Assembly (NCBI RefSeq): GCF_008579165.1
Contig: NZ_BKCN01000015.1
Source: Iodidimonas nitroreducens
GTDB taxonomy: Bacteria; Pseudomonadota; Alphaproteobacteria; Sphingomonadales; Rhodothalassiaceae
Reading direction: 5' to 3' (one strand)
Length of the DNA: 64,000 nucleotides
Shown here: one piece after another, positions 10,754 through 18,667 of the stretch
Numbering within the stretch: position 1 is the stretch's first letter
How the letters are laid out: every line of letters begins with the position of its first letter
The notes under the pieces: generated by a model
Databases searched by the model: none
What the model saw: the letters and a program-made list of their open reading frames with translations, nothing else
Told to the model about the DNA's origin: nothing
Position numbers and translations under genes: made by a program

Positions 10754-10830
10754 GCGCCCGTAGCTCAGCAGGATAGAGCACCAGATTCCTAATCTGGGGG
10801 TCACAGGTTCAAATCCTGTCGGGCGCACCA
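10754..10830 (+). tRNA. tRNA-Arg (anticodon CCT)
   Basis: 77 nt with encoded CCA. The acceptor stem GCGCCCG pairs with CGGGCGC, the D arm contains TAGCTCAGCAGGATAGAG, the anticodon stem CCAGA/TCTGG encloses TTCCTAA giving anticodon CCT, and the T arm is CAGGTTCAAATCCTG. The discriminator base is A. It reads AGG arginine codons. The AT-rich accessory island starts immediately after its 3' end. Confidence 0.97.
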
Positions 10831-10917
10831 GTTTTTGTTATGGTTATTATTTAATGTTTATAATTTAGTCTATTATCTAAATAATTTAGAAACCATTAAT
10901 ATTATTATTTTAATAAT

Positions 10918-11427
10918 TTATCTAACCATGCTTTGACATAAGCAATGTATTACTTCTTTTCCTATGTTATATTGCTCTTTAATTTCATTATAGTTTGTCG
11001 TATTTGGCAGGGATCCTTCATGAGCAAATTGATTGCGCCACGTAATAACATTGTTATATGCTGATTTTGGACTTTTCCGATAAGATCTTAAGTGTTTATT
11101 TTCCATTTCATCTATTTTTTTCTTAAAGCGATTCAAGTATTTATCTCCAAACATCTTAACATGTTCTTTTTTTAAGTCATCTATTTTTATTTTTCCATTT
11201 AGTCGAGAAAATCTTGCACGTGTCACGTCTGCTAGAACAGAGTGCTTCTTATCTGCAAATGCGTAAAATATGTCTTTAATCGCCAATTCGTATGCTGTGA
11301 CTGCTGATATGGTTATGAAGCCTATATAGCGAGTTTGTATAAATTCATCCTTTATTGAACTCATCATTGGATCTATATGTTTTAGGTAATCTTCAACAAT
11401 TAAAAATCTATTATTATAGTTATTCAT
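10918..11427 (-). CDS. HEPN-domain protein (MAE_28990/MAE_18760-like), putative RNase
   Basis: 169 residues, Lys- and Asn-rich and AT-rich in coding. The key feature is WRNQFAHEG, with Arg131, Asn132 and His136 forming the R-x4-H HEPN motif found in many RNA-cutting toxins and defence nucleases. An N-terminal helical region (YIGFITISAVTAYELAIKDIF) matches the two-helix packing of HEPN folds. The start ATG overlaps the stop of the DUF262 gene by four bases (ATGA), so both are made from one message. HEPN proteins of this kind have been found beside DUF262 proteins in predicted defence or toxin modules. That this one cuts RNA is inference from the motif. Confidence 0.75.
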   Translation of the reverse strand: MNNYNNRFLIVEDYLKHIDPMMSSIKDEFIQTRYIGFITISAVTAYELAIKDIFYAFADKKHSVLADVTRARFSRLNGKIKIDDLKKEHVKMFGDKYLNRFKKKIDEMENKHLRSYRKSPKSAYNNVITWRNQFAHEGSLPNTTNYNEIKEQYNIGKEVIHCLCQSMVR

Positions 11428-12509
11428 AAAATTAGATGCCTTTCAGCCAAATACAGTCTTTCCTTAACTGCTGATGCATCACTAGTATTAAAAAATATAA
11501 ATTTACGATAATCATCATTTTCGGTAAGATTTTTAAATCGTATTGCTATATCTTTAGGTATTTTGCCCGAATTCTGAATTAGCACAGCCATTATCGAATC
11601 CATTGCAGCGAGGTTCAATGGTCCACGAATATGAAAAGGTTTTGGATTTAGTTCTTTTCTTATAACATCTGTTACCGTAGAAAAGCCCTTTACAAATTGC
11701 TCAACCTTAGGAGAAATTTTGCTGCCGTCGTGAATATGCATTTGCTGATTAAGAAATTCCTTCATAGGTTTTTCGTAGGCACTTCCACGCTCTGTCATCG
11801 CAAATATACGAAGAATCATTTCCACATCTCTTTGATGTTTATCGCGTGGCTTGCTGGCTAGTATCGTCCGCCAGTTGGCATCTTCATTGAGTTCTTGAAG
11901 CCTCTCAACTAACGGGCCATGAAAAATACAGTTCCGTATTTCTTGAGGCCGAAGCGGCGTGCCACCAGTGTTTAGTCGTTCGAAGATGTGGTACATGCTA
12001 GTGCTTTGATTTGCAGGTGCTAGTTGCTTAATGTTTACTGCGCGAAGGACTGCTCCCTTTATTCGTCGCTGGTCCTGTGAAGATAAATCAATAAATCTTT
12101 TTTTGGCATATGGACTTTTCTCAGACAGTCCAGTGAGACGGAATACTGCACGTCTACCTTGCATATTTTCAGTGCCAAAATAGCCCTCAAGAAAATAGAT
12201 GACGCTCATTATACGTTGTTGTCCATCAATGACGAGATTTCTACTCTCATTGTCGATGTAAAAAAATACCTGGGGAACAGGTAATCCTAGAAGAAAACTT
12301 TCAATTAGAAGGCTAGACTGCTTAATTTTCCATACAAAGTTACGTTGAAAAGAAGGAATCGTGATGTCCTCATTTTTCCACATTTCATGGATAACTGCCA
12401 ACGTTAGATCGGAGGGATAAGTCGCAATATCAAACTCTACGTGTGTTCCACACTCATCTTCTTCTGGCTCGTCTTCTACTAAGATCTCTTCGTTTTTATC
12501 TTTGGTCAT
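11424..12509 (-). CDS. DUF262-domain protein (GmrSD N-terminal-like, ParB/Srx fold)
   Basis: 361 residues from ATG 12509, which has a strong GAGGAGAG ribosome binding site; upstream in-frame codons are not needed. Motifs of DUF262 are clear: IPSFQRNFVWK (residues 51-61), a helix LLIESFLLGLPVPQVFFY, the nucleotide-binding/catalytic DGQQR at 95-99, and FERLNTGGTPLRPQEIRNCIFHG. DUF262 is the N-terminal domain of the type IV restriction enzyme GmrSD and occurs alone in many defence islands; the domain has been linked to NTP-dependent control of a partner nuclease. Here the usual C-terminal DUF1524 HNH domain is absent, and the partner is likely the overlapping HEPN protein. The acidic N-terminus (EDEPEEDE) is notable. 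Confidence 0.85.
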   Translation of the reverse strand: MTKDKNEEILVEDEPEEDECGTHVEFDIATYPSDLTLAVIHEMWKNEDITIPSFQRNFVWKIKQSSLLIESFLLGLPVPQVFFYIDNESRNLVIDGQQRIMSVIYFLEGYFGTENMQGRRAVFRLTGLSEKSPYAKKRFIDLSSQDQRRIKGAVLRAVNIKQLAPANQSTSMYHIFERLNTGGTPLRPQEIRNCIFHGPLVERLQELNEDANWRTILASKPRDKHQRDVEMILRIFAMTERGSAYEKPMKEFLNQQMHIHDGSKISPKVEQFVKGFSTVTDVIRKELNPKPFHIRGPLNLAAMDSIMAVLIQNSGKIPKDIAIRFKNLTENDDYRKFIFFNTSDASAVKERLYLAERHLIL

Positions 12510-12679
12510 AATCTCTCCTCTTATTCTCGTTAAGATAGCACAATTAAATTTTTTGTATACATTCAATTCAAGATATAAAAAAATAACTAAAAGTATATGT
12601 TTTGGGGCATTCGAAATCATGCCATGTGAGACCGGTACAGTCACGAAACGGACCAAACACCAGGCAAAAGATAGGCTCG

Positions 12680-12755
12680 TTCACCATGCCGCTTTCACCC
12701 GTTTGACCTTGATCTTATGTTTGGGATCGCTGGACTAGGAGAAGTCATAGGCAAG
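12680..12755. repeat. Imperfect direct repeat, copy A
   Basis: About 75 bp roughly 70 percent identical by eye to a segment at 13547-13625 in the same orientation. The best-kept cores are TTGATCTT-R-TGTTTG and GAAGTCATA-R-GC. Copy A overlaps the last ~20 codons of the nuclease-like gene. Confidence 0.5.
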
Positions 12756-13552
12756 CAAATTCCGCAGCGGCGAATGTCTCGTCTGTGAGTGTCTTTTGCC
12801 CTTTCCCAAGCTTTTGCCTCGTCTGTGAACGGCCCCAGCCATTGCCCGCTAGATGTGGCTGACTTGCCGTGCATTCCACGGCCATCGTTGCAGAAAGAGC
12901 ATGTCTCTCGATGCAAAGTCGCGCATTGGTTTGTCCAGTTTTCATAGACCCAAAATTGTTCATTGGCGGCTCTCACCGGAGCGCTGTGGCTTGGCTTATG
13001 TTGTTCCGCAGTCTCCCGGTGTTCGTTCTGGTCTGCTTCATCGCTCGCATGGATGAAAAGGTTTAGGGTTCTAAGCGTGTCGTCTGTGAAATATTCATGC
13101 GATCCCCTTATGGCTTCGGCTAATTCCCGAATGATATTTCGAAAATCCCATAGCTCGATTTTAGCGTCCATCGCCTCTTTCGCTGCGTCCTCCGTCCACC
13201 CCCATGTAACGATGATCCGCGTATACCCGTCAGGTTCGAACCCGAACTGTCGCAGGCGATCCACTACAGTTGGGGCATTGAATTTGCGTTCTGCAAAGAA
13301 CCCCACTGTTCGACGTTGGGTCGGCTGTTGGCCACGATCCTTCATTTTTTCCGCATCAAAAGGCATCGCCGTCAAGTTTCGGAACCCTTGCGAAATCGAA
13401 ATGCTGACCTCAATGTGATAACGACTGAGGGAAACTGCATCGATGGCCACTAAATCGATCTCATTTTGTTTTGCACAGCGAATGTTTGGGATCGTGGCCC
13501 AGCCTTTAACATGGCGGACATAGGCTTCTACGATGCGCTCGGTGGTTTCCAT
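12695..13552 (-). CDS. PD-(D/E)XK nuclease-like protein with C-terminal Cys4 motif, function unknown
   Basis: 285 residues from ATG 13552 (a GTG directly before it is also possible). The N-terminal part looks like a restriction-endonuclease fold: a helix with E4/E9, then QNEIDLVAID with Asp33, then RYHIEVSIS with Glu48 and Ser50 where many nucleases have Lys. A conserved block ATRRTVGFF-like (QRRTVGFFAERKF) and a strand TRIIVTWGWT follow. The C-terminal third has paired cysteines, C218-x2-C221 and C263-x2-C266, with WLGPF between, which suggests a small zinc-binding module. It is transcribed in the same direction as the DUF262/HEPN pair, 185 bp upstream of it. I infer a nucleic-acid-related defence role; the precise family is not recognised. 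Confidence 0.6.
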   Translation of the reverse strand: METTERIVEAYVRHVKGWATIPNIRCAKQNEIDLVAIDAVSLSRYHIEVSISISQGFRNLTAMPFDAEKMKDRGQQPTQRRTVGFFAERKFNAPTVVDRLRQFGFEPDGYTRIIVTWGWTEDAAKEAMDAKIELWDFRNIIRELAEAIRGSHEYFTDDTLRTLNLFIHASDEADQNEHRETAEQHKPSHSAPVRAANEQFWVYENWTNQCATLHRETCSFCNDGRGMHGKSATSSGQWLGPFTDEAKAWERAKDTHRRDIRRCGICLPMTSPSPAIPNIRSRSNG

Positions 13553-13625
13553 CACGCTGCCTTTATGCGGTTGATTTTGATCTTGTGTTTGAGGTCGCGG
13601 GAAGTGAGCGAAGTCATAAGCGAGT
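13547..13625. repeat. Imperfect direct repeat, copy B
   Basis: Partner of the repeat at 12680-12755. It spans the start codon and upstream region of the nuclease-like gene, so the two copies bracket that gene almost exactly. Confidence 0.5.
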
Positions 13626-13889
13626 TTGGCCCCTTGGCCCTGTGGTGTCCATCTTTAAGGTGCATTTTTCGCGCAACAAGGGTCAATCATCAAGTCGCCC
13701 CTCCCTCTCTTTCCTTACCCCCCGGGCTTTGAGGGCGGCTTTGGATGATCCAGATTGAAAGCGTCATCCTGTTGCGGACAGGGCGGAAAAAAGGGGTTAG
13801 ACTGCGCGCCCATCGAGGCCGCAAGGGCTTTGGCGGGCCTAACGAACCTAAAAAAACAGTACAGATTCCATGAGAAGCGGGGGCATTGC
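13556..13889. other. Intergenic stretch between island and aquaporin gene
   Basis: About 330 bp without a credible gene. It holds repeat copy B at its left end, marks the return from intermediate to GC-rich composition, and must carry the promoter of the glycerol facilitator gene. No clear -35/-10 pair or tRNA fragment was recognised. Confidence 0.4.
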
Positions 13890-14699
13890 ATGACACCATT
13901 TCTGGGCGAACTTATCGGCACGATGGTTCTTATCCTGTTCGGCGGCGGGGTTGTGGGCGGGGTTGTGCTCCGTCATTCCAAGGCCGAAGGGGCGGGGTGG
14001 ATCGTTATCACGGCGGGTTGGGGCATGGGGGTGGCGGTTGCCGTTTATATGGTGGGCGGCATTTCCGGTGCGCATATCAATCCGGCGGTCACTTTGGGTC
14101 TGGCCATCTCCAATGCCTTTCCCTGGGCCGATGTGCCGCTTTATATCGCCGGGCAGCTTTTGGGGGCCTTCATCGGCGCGGTGCTGGTGTGGCTGCATTA
14201 TTATCCCCATTGGGCGACAACGCCCGACCCCGAGGCCAAGCGCGCCGTTTTTGCCACCGCGCCCGCTATTGCCCATGGGCCCGCCAATCTGTTGAGCGAG
14301 GTGCTGGGCAGCTTCATTCTGGTGCTGGGTGTTCTGGCCATTGGTGCCAACACATTCACCGAAGGCATGTTGCCGCTGGTGGTGGGTTTGCTGGTGTTTG
14401 CCATTGGCCTGTCTTTGGGCGGCACCACCGGCTATGCGATCAATCCGGCGCGCGATCTGGGGCCGCGCATCGCCCATGCCCTGCTGCCCATTCCCGGAAA
14501 AGGGCCATCGGACTGGCGCTATGCCTGGGTGCCGGTGGTTGGCCCCTGTATCGGGGGGCTTTTGGGGGGCATTTTCTATCGAACGGTGTTCGTTGCCCCC
14601 AATCCTCTGGCCATTGGGGGCTTTTTGGCGCTGCTGATCGTGATCGCGGGGTTTTTCGCGCTGCAATCGCGCAAAGAACGCGCGCCCAAGCCGGAATAA
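13890..14699 (+). CDS. glpF: Aquaglyceroporin / glycerol facilitator
   Basis: 269-residue MIP-family channel for glycerol or small solutes in the inner membrane. Six hydrophobic segments and two half-helices are visible, with the two NPA motifs in GAHINPAVTLG and YAINPARDLGPRI. The Asp after the second NPAR is typical of glycerol facilitators rather than strict water channels. ATG 13890 (MTPFLGELIGT) begins the first membrane helix and has a purine-rich GAAGCGGGGG upstream; the longer frame from 13755 adds a Cys/Lys-rich stretch that does not fit the family. The glycerol kinase gene lies separately near 41.4 kb. Confidence 0.92.
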   Translation: MTPFLGELIGTMVLILFGGGVVGGVVLRHSKAEGAGWIVITAGWGMGVAVAVYMVGGISGAHINPAVTLGLAISNAFPWADVPLYIAGQLLGAFIGAVLVWLHYYPHWATTPDPEAKRAVFATAPAIAHGPANLLSEVLGSFILVLGVLAIGANTFTEGMLPLVVGLLVFAIGLSLGGTTGYAINPARDLGPRIAHALLPIPGKGPSDWRYAWVPVVGPCIGGLLGGIFYRTVFVAPNPLAIGGFLALLIVIAGFFALQSRKERAPKPE

Positions 14700-14754
14700 G
14701 GCCTTGCGGCTTTTAAACATCATGCAACCAATATTGACTTGATGGGGCTTCGAT

Positions 14755-14774
14755 GGTCATCTGCTTTGATGACC
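14755..14774. promoter_or_regulatory. Short inverted repeat upstream of the ABC transporter operon
   Basis: GGTCAT (14755-14760) and ATGACC (14769-14774) form a perfect 6-bp inverted repeat with an 8-bp spacer, about 80 bp before the first permease start. It could be an operator or a weak hairpin; nothing distinguishes the two. Confidence 0.25.
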
Positions 14775-14851
14775 GGATTATCCACGAATTTCAGTTTTTT
14801 GCCCATGAGCGCTGATCCCCGGGCAGCAGCCGCATTGGGGGGCCGGGCCTG

Positions 14852-15793
14852 ATGCTTGCCTATGCGATCCGCCGCTTATTGGCGACGATCCCGGTGATGG
14901 TGATCGTTGCCATCATCGTGTTTTCCCTGCTCTATCTCACCCCGGGGGATCCCGCAGCGGTTCTGGCCGGTGAACAGGCAACGGCGGACGATATCGCCCG
15001 CCTGCGGCTGGCTCTGGGCCTTGATGATCCTTTTCTCGTGCGCTTTGGTCATTGGGTGGCGGGCGTATTGCGCGGCGATCTGGGCACCTCTGTTTTTTCC
15101 AATCGGCCGGTGCTGGATCTGATCGTGCAAAGGCTGGAGCCGACCGTGGCCCTGACGGCGGCATCGCTGTTCATCGCTGTTTTGATCGCCGTGCCTTTGG
15201 GGGTGGTGGCTGCCTGGCAATCCGGGCGCATTATCGATCGTTTGGCGATGGGCTTTGCGGTGCTGGGCTTTTCGATGCCGGTGTTCGTTTTGTCTTATCT
15301 TTTGATCATGCTGTTGTCTGTGGAATGGAATGTGCTGCCGGTGCAGGGCTATGTGCCGATCGCTTATGGATTTTGGCCTTGGGCGACGCATCTTTTGCTG
15401 CCGGCTTTGTCTTTGGGGATCGTCAATGCGGCCCTGATCGCCCGGATCACCCGGGCCTCGATGCTGGAAATTCTGGGTCAGGATTATATTCGCACGGCGC
15501 GGGCCAAGGGGTTGTCGGCCCCGGCGATCCTGATCCGCCATGCCCTCAAAAATGCTGCGGTGCCGATCATCACGGTGATCGGTATCAGCTTTGCCCTGCT
15601 CATCAGCGGGGTTGTCGTCACCGAAACGGTGTTCAATATTCCGGGCATGGGGCGCTTGGTGGTGGATGCCATTTTGCGCCGCGATTATCCGGTGATCCAG
15701 GGGATCATCCTGATTTTTTCCATGGCCTATGTTCTGATCAATCTGCTGGTTGATCTCAGCTATGGCCTGTTTGATCCAAGGATCAGATATTGA
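14852..15793 (+). CDS. Peptide-type ABC transporter permease (DppB/OppB family)
   Basis: 313 residues. The N-terminus YAIRRLLATIPVMVIVAIIVFSLLYLTPGDPA is the standard first helix plus the PGDPA motif of DppB/OppB permeases. The EAA-like loop is DYIRTARAKGLSAPAILIRHALKNA, which contacts the ATPase. Five to six membrane segments are visible. Together with the next three genes it forms the inner-membrane part of a dipeptide/oligopeptide/nickel-type importer. Stop and next start overlap by four bases. The substrate cannot be told from the permease. Confidence 0.93.
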   Translation: MLAYAIRRLLATIPVMVIVAIIVFSLLYLTPGDPAAVLAGEQATADDIARLRLALGLDDPFLVRFGHWVAGVLRGDLGTSVFSNRPVLDLIVQRLEPTVALTAASLFIAVLIAVPLGVVAAWQSGRIIDRLAMGFAVLGFSMPVFVLSYLLIMLLSVEWNVLPVQGYVPIAYGFWPWATHLLLPALSLGIVNAALIARITRASMLEILGQDYIRTARAKGLSAPAILIRHALKNAAVPIITVIGISFALLISGVVVTETVFNIPGMGRLVVDAILRRDYPVIQGIILIFSMAYVLINLLVDLSYGLFDPRIRY

Positions 15794-16632
15794 GCCCGCG
15801 CCAATCCTTTGGGCGTTTGTGGCGCCGTCATCCCACCCTGATCATCGGGGGGCTTTTGCTGCTGCTGATGGGTTTGGCAGCGGTGGCCGCCCCTGTTCTG
15901 GGCACCATCGATCCCCAGACAATCGCGCCTTTCGATCGCCTGCGCCCCCCCGATGGGCAATTCTGGTTCGGCGGCGATCTGATCGGCCGGGATGTTTATA
16001 GCCGCACGGTTTATGGGGCGCGGATATCGCTGGCGGTGGGATTGGGGGTGGCGCTGTTCAGCATTATTTTGGGGCTGGCTGTTGGTTTGCTGAGCGGTTT
16101 TGTGCGGCTGATCGATCAGATCCTGATGCGGGTGATGGATGGGATCATGGCGATTCCATCGATTCTTCTGGCGGTGGCCCTGATCGCCCTGACCGGTGCC
16201 AGCCTCACCAATGTCATCATCGCCATCACGGTGGCCGAAGTGCCCCGGGTGGCCCGGCTGGCGCGCAGTGTTGTGCTGTCATTGAAAGAACAGCCGTTTC
16301 TGGAAGCCGCGGTCACCGCTGGCACGCCTTTTCTGGCGATCCTGTGGCGTCATGTGCTGCCCAATATGCTGGCCCCCCTTTTGGTGCAGGGTACCTATAT
16401 TTTTGCTTCAGCCGTGCTGACCGAGGCGATCTTGAGCTTCATCGGGGCGGGCACGCCGCCCGCCATCCCAAGCTGGGGCAATATCATCGCGGAAGGCCGA
16501 ACGGTTTTTCATATCGCGCCCCATCTGGTTTTGCTGCCGGGGCTGGCCCTGTCGATCACCGTGCTGGCGGTCAATCTTGTTGGGGATGGCCTGCGCGATC
16601 ATCTCGATCCCCGATTTGTGAGCCGCCTATGA
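15790..16632 (+). CDS. Peptide-type ABC transporter permease (DppC/OppC family)
   Basis: 280 residues; second permease of the importer. The frame starts with TTG 15790, coupled to the DppB-like stop (TTGA overlap); the first residues PRQSFGRLWRRHPTLIIGGLLLLLMGLAAVAAPVLG form the short cytoplasmic lead and first helix. PPDGQFWFGGDLIGRDVYSRTVYGARISLAVG matches the conserved DppC block, and FLEAAVTAGTPFLAILWRHVLPN is the EAA loop. AGTPPAIPSWGNIIAEGR near the C-terminus is likewise typical. It overlaps the next gene by four bases, so all four ABC genes form one tightly packed operon. Confidence 0.93.
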   Translation: MSPRQSFGRLWRRHPTLIIGGLLLLLMGLAAVAAPVLGTIDPQTIAPFDRLRPPDGQFWFGGDLIGRDVYSRTVYGARISLAVGLGVALFSIILGLAVGLLSGFVRLIDQILMRVMDGIMAIPSILLAVALIALTGASLTNVIIAITVAEVPRVARLARSVVLSLKEQPFLEAAVTAGTPFLAILWRHVLPNMLAPLLVQGTYIFASAVLTEAILSFIGAGTPPAIPSWGNIIAEGRTVFHIAPHLVLLPGLALSITVLAVNLVGDGLRDHLDPRFVSRL

Positions 16633-17648
16633 GCCCCGCTGTTCCTTTGCCCGCTGCCCCTTTGCTTGAATTGCGTGATCTGGATGTGTCCTTTCGCACT
16701 GAGGGCGGATGGCTGCGTGCGGTGCAGGGGCTATCATTTACCCTTGGGGCCGGTGAGACTTTGGCCATCGTTGGGGAATCGGGATCGGGCAAGAGCGTCA
16801 GCGCCCTATCGGTTATGCGCCTGATCCCCGATCCGCCGGGAAAAATCACCGGCGGCGATATTCTTTATCAGGGGCAATCCCTGCTTGGCTTTTCCGAACG
16901 GCAGATGCGGCAACTGCGCGGGAATGATATTTCGATGATCTTTCAAGAGCCGATGACCAGCCTTAATCCCGTGCTTAGCATCGGCCAGCAGATTGGCGAG
17001 GCCATCAGGCTGCATCAGGGGGCCGATCGGCCCGAAGCCCGGGCGCGGGCGCTGGATATGCTGCGGCTGGTGCAGATCCCCGAAGCCGAAAAGCGCCTTG
17101 ATGCCTATCCCCATGCGCTGTCTGGGGGCATGCGCCAGCGGGTAATGATTGCCATGGCCCTGGCCTGTGGGCCCCGCATTCTGATCGCCGATGAGCCGAC
17201 AACCGCGCTGGATGTGACCATTCAGGCGCAGGTGCTGGATCTGATGCGGGATCTGAAGGATCGCACCAAAGCCGCCATTTTGCTGATCACCCATGATCTG
17301 GGGGTGGTGGCTGAAATGGCGGAACGGGTGATTGTGATCTATGCCGGGCGCAAAGTGGAAGAAGGCCCGGTGCGCGATCTGCTGCGCTGTCCCCGGCATC
17401 CCTACACCCGTGGCTTATTGGGGGCGGTGCCCAGATTGGGGGCGAGCCTGAAAGCGGAAAAAGCCGGCCGATTGCTCGAAATTCCCGGCACCGTGCCGCG
17501 ATTGGATCAGCCGATCATCGGCTGTGCCTTTGCCCCGCGCTGTGCATATGCCGTGGATCGCTGCCATCGGGAAAGGCCCCCTCTTGAAGCCCGCGATCCC
17601 GGCCATCTGGCGGCGTGCTGGCGTGCCCATGAAATGGAGCCGCTCTGA
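16629..17648 (+). CDS. Peptide-type ABC transporter ATPase (DppD/OppD family)
   Basis: 339 residues from ATG 16629, which overlaps the permease stop; longer in-frame extensions run inside the permease gene and are not real. Walker A GESGSGKSVSALSVMRLI, Q-loop MIFQEPMTSLNPV, signature LSGGMRQRVMIAMALA, Walker B LIADEPTTALDVT, switch His in LLITHDLG. The C-terminal CAFAPRCAYAVDRCHRERPPL carries the cysteine-rich oligopeptide-transporter motif, which in some relatives binds an iron-sulfur cluster. It should pair with the DppF-like subunit encoded next. Confidence 0.94.
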   Translation: MSPAVPLPAAPLLELRDLDVSFRTEGGWLRAVQGLSFTLGAGETLAIVGESGSGKSVSALSVMRLIPDPPGKITGGDILYQGQSLLGFSERQMRQLRGNDISMIFQEPMTSLNPVLSIGQQIGEAIRLHQGADRPEARARALDMLRLVQIPEAEKRLDAYPHALSGGMRQRVMIAMALACGPRILIADEPTTALDVTIQAQVLDLMRDLKDRTKAAILLITHDLGVVAEMAERVIVIYAGRKVEEGPVRDLLRCPRHPYTRGLLGAVPRLGASLKAEKAGRLLEIPGTVPRLDQPIIGCAFAPRCAYAVDRCHRERPPLEARDPGHLAACWRAHEMEPL

Positions 17649-18652
17649 TGTCTGATGATCCCCTTTTGCGTATCGATGGGCTGGTCAAGCATTATGATCT
17701 GGGCGGTGGCTTAATAAAACGCCTGCTGGGGGAGCCGCGGCAATGGGTGCGGGCCGTGGATGGCATCGATCTGACCATCAACCGAGGCGAGACTGTGGGG
17801 CTGGTGGGGGAAAGCGGCTGTGGCAAATCAACCGTGGGCCGCGCCATCCTGCGCCTGACCGAACCCACAGCGGGGGCTATCAGCCTTGCCGGACACTCCA
17901 TGGGCGAGGCCAAACGCCGCCAGTTGCGGGCCATGCGGCGGGATTTGCAGGTCGTGTTCCAGGATCCTTTTGCCTCGCTCAATCCCCGCCGCACCATTGC
18001 CCAGGCGGTGGCCGAGCCGATCAGCAATTATGGTCTGGCCAAAGGCCCGGCACTCCGCGCAGAGGTGATCGGCCTGTTAGAGCGGGTGGGCCTGCGGGCC
18101 GATCAGGCGGATCGCTATCCCCATGAATTTTCGGGCGGCCAGCGCCAGCGGATCGGCATTGCCCGGGCGCTGGCCACACGCCCCAGACTGATCATTCTGG
18201 ATGAGCCGGTTTCGGCCCTTGATGTTTCGGTACAGGCGCAGGTGATCAATCTGCTGATGGATCTGCAGGCGGAATTTGGCATGGCCTATCTGTTCATCGC
18301 CCATGATCTGGCAGTGGTCGAGCATATCAGCGATCGGGTGGCGGTGATGTATCTGGGGAGGATCGTTGAAATCGCCCCCAAGCGCCGCTTGTTTGCAGCG
18401 CCGCATCATCCCTATACCAAGGCCCTGCTTTCGGCGGTGCCATCGGCTGATCCCGATGCGGTTTCGCACAGGATCGTTTTAAAAGGCGATATCCCAAGCC
18501 CGGTGGCCCCGCCTTCGGGATGTCGGTTTCGGACCCGCTGCCCCATGGCCGAGGCCATTTGCGCTGCCGAAGACCCGCCTTTGCGGACGCATGGGGAAGA
18601 CCATCAGGCCGCCTGTCATTTCGCGGCAGCCGGGCCCCTGCCGGCCTCTTGA
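17648..18652 (+). CDS. Peptide-type ABC transporter ATPase (DppF/OppF family)
   Basis: 334 residues; last gene of the operon, start sharing one base with the previous stop. Walker A GESGCGKSTVGRAILRL, Q-loop VVFQDPFASLNPRRT, signature FSGGQRQRIGIARALA, Walker B IILDEPVSALDVS, His switch FIAHDLAVVEHIS, and the C-terminal CRFRTRCPMAEAICAAEDPPL. The insertion VKHYDLGGGLIKRLLGEPRQWVRAVDG before the first domain core is usual for OppF types. The gene ends 15 bp before the converging stop of the substrate-binding protein gene. Confidence 0.94.
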   Translation: MSDDPLLRIDGLVKHYDLGGGLIKRLLGEPRQWVRAVDGIDLTINRGETVGLVGESGCGKSTVGRAILRLTEPTAGAISLAGHSMGEAKRRQLRAMRRDLQVVFQDPFASLNPRRTIAQAVAEPISNYGLAKGPALRAEVIGLLERVGLRADQADRYPHEFSGGQRQRIGIARALATRPRLIILDEPVSALDVSVQAQVINLLMDLQAEFGMAYLFIAHDLAVVEHISDRVAVMYLGRIVEIAPKRRLFAAPHHPYTKALLSAVPSADPDAVSHRIVLKGDIPSPVAPPSGCRFRTRCPMAEAICAAEDPPLRTHGEDHQAACHFAAAGPLPAS

Positions 18653-18667
18653 GGCAACGGGCCTCGT

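Larger units (their letters stand above)
10831..13700. mobile_element. Accessory island next to tRNA-Arg(CCT)
   Basis: The segment from the tRNA 3' end to roughly 12.6 kb is clearly AT-rich compared with the GC-rich genes on both sides, and the part to about 13.7 kb is intermediate. It contains three leftward genes (DUF262, HEPN, PD-(D/E)XK-like) and none of the housekeeping genes of the region. Position beside a tRNA, composition and content suggest horizontal acquisition. I found no integrase, no second copy of the tRNA 3' end and no target-site duplication, so the right boundary is approximate and the mechanism of entry is inference. Confidence 0.6.

Noticed and set aside
10820..13700. Search for an attachment-site duplication of the tRNA-Arg(CCT) 3' end
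   Set aside because: No second copy of the T-arm/acceptor sequence and no integrase gene were found in the island or just beyond it.
13755..13889. Upstream extension of the aquaporin gene (45 residues)
   Set aside because: The stretch is Cys/Lys-rich, not hydrophobic, and the family begins at the methionine at 13890.
18327..18667. Extension of the solute-binding protein frame through the DppF-like gene
   Set aside because: The extra residues do not match the family; restoring two missing bases ends the gene at 18668 with a normal C-terminus.
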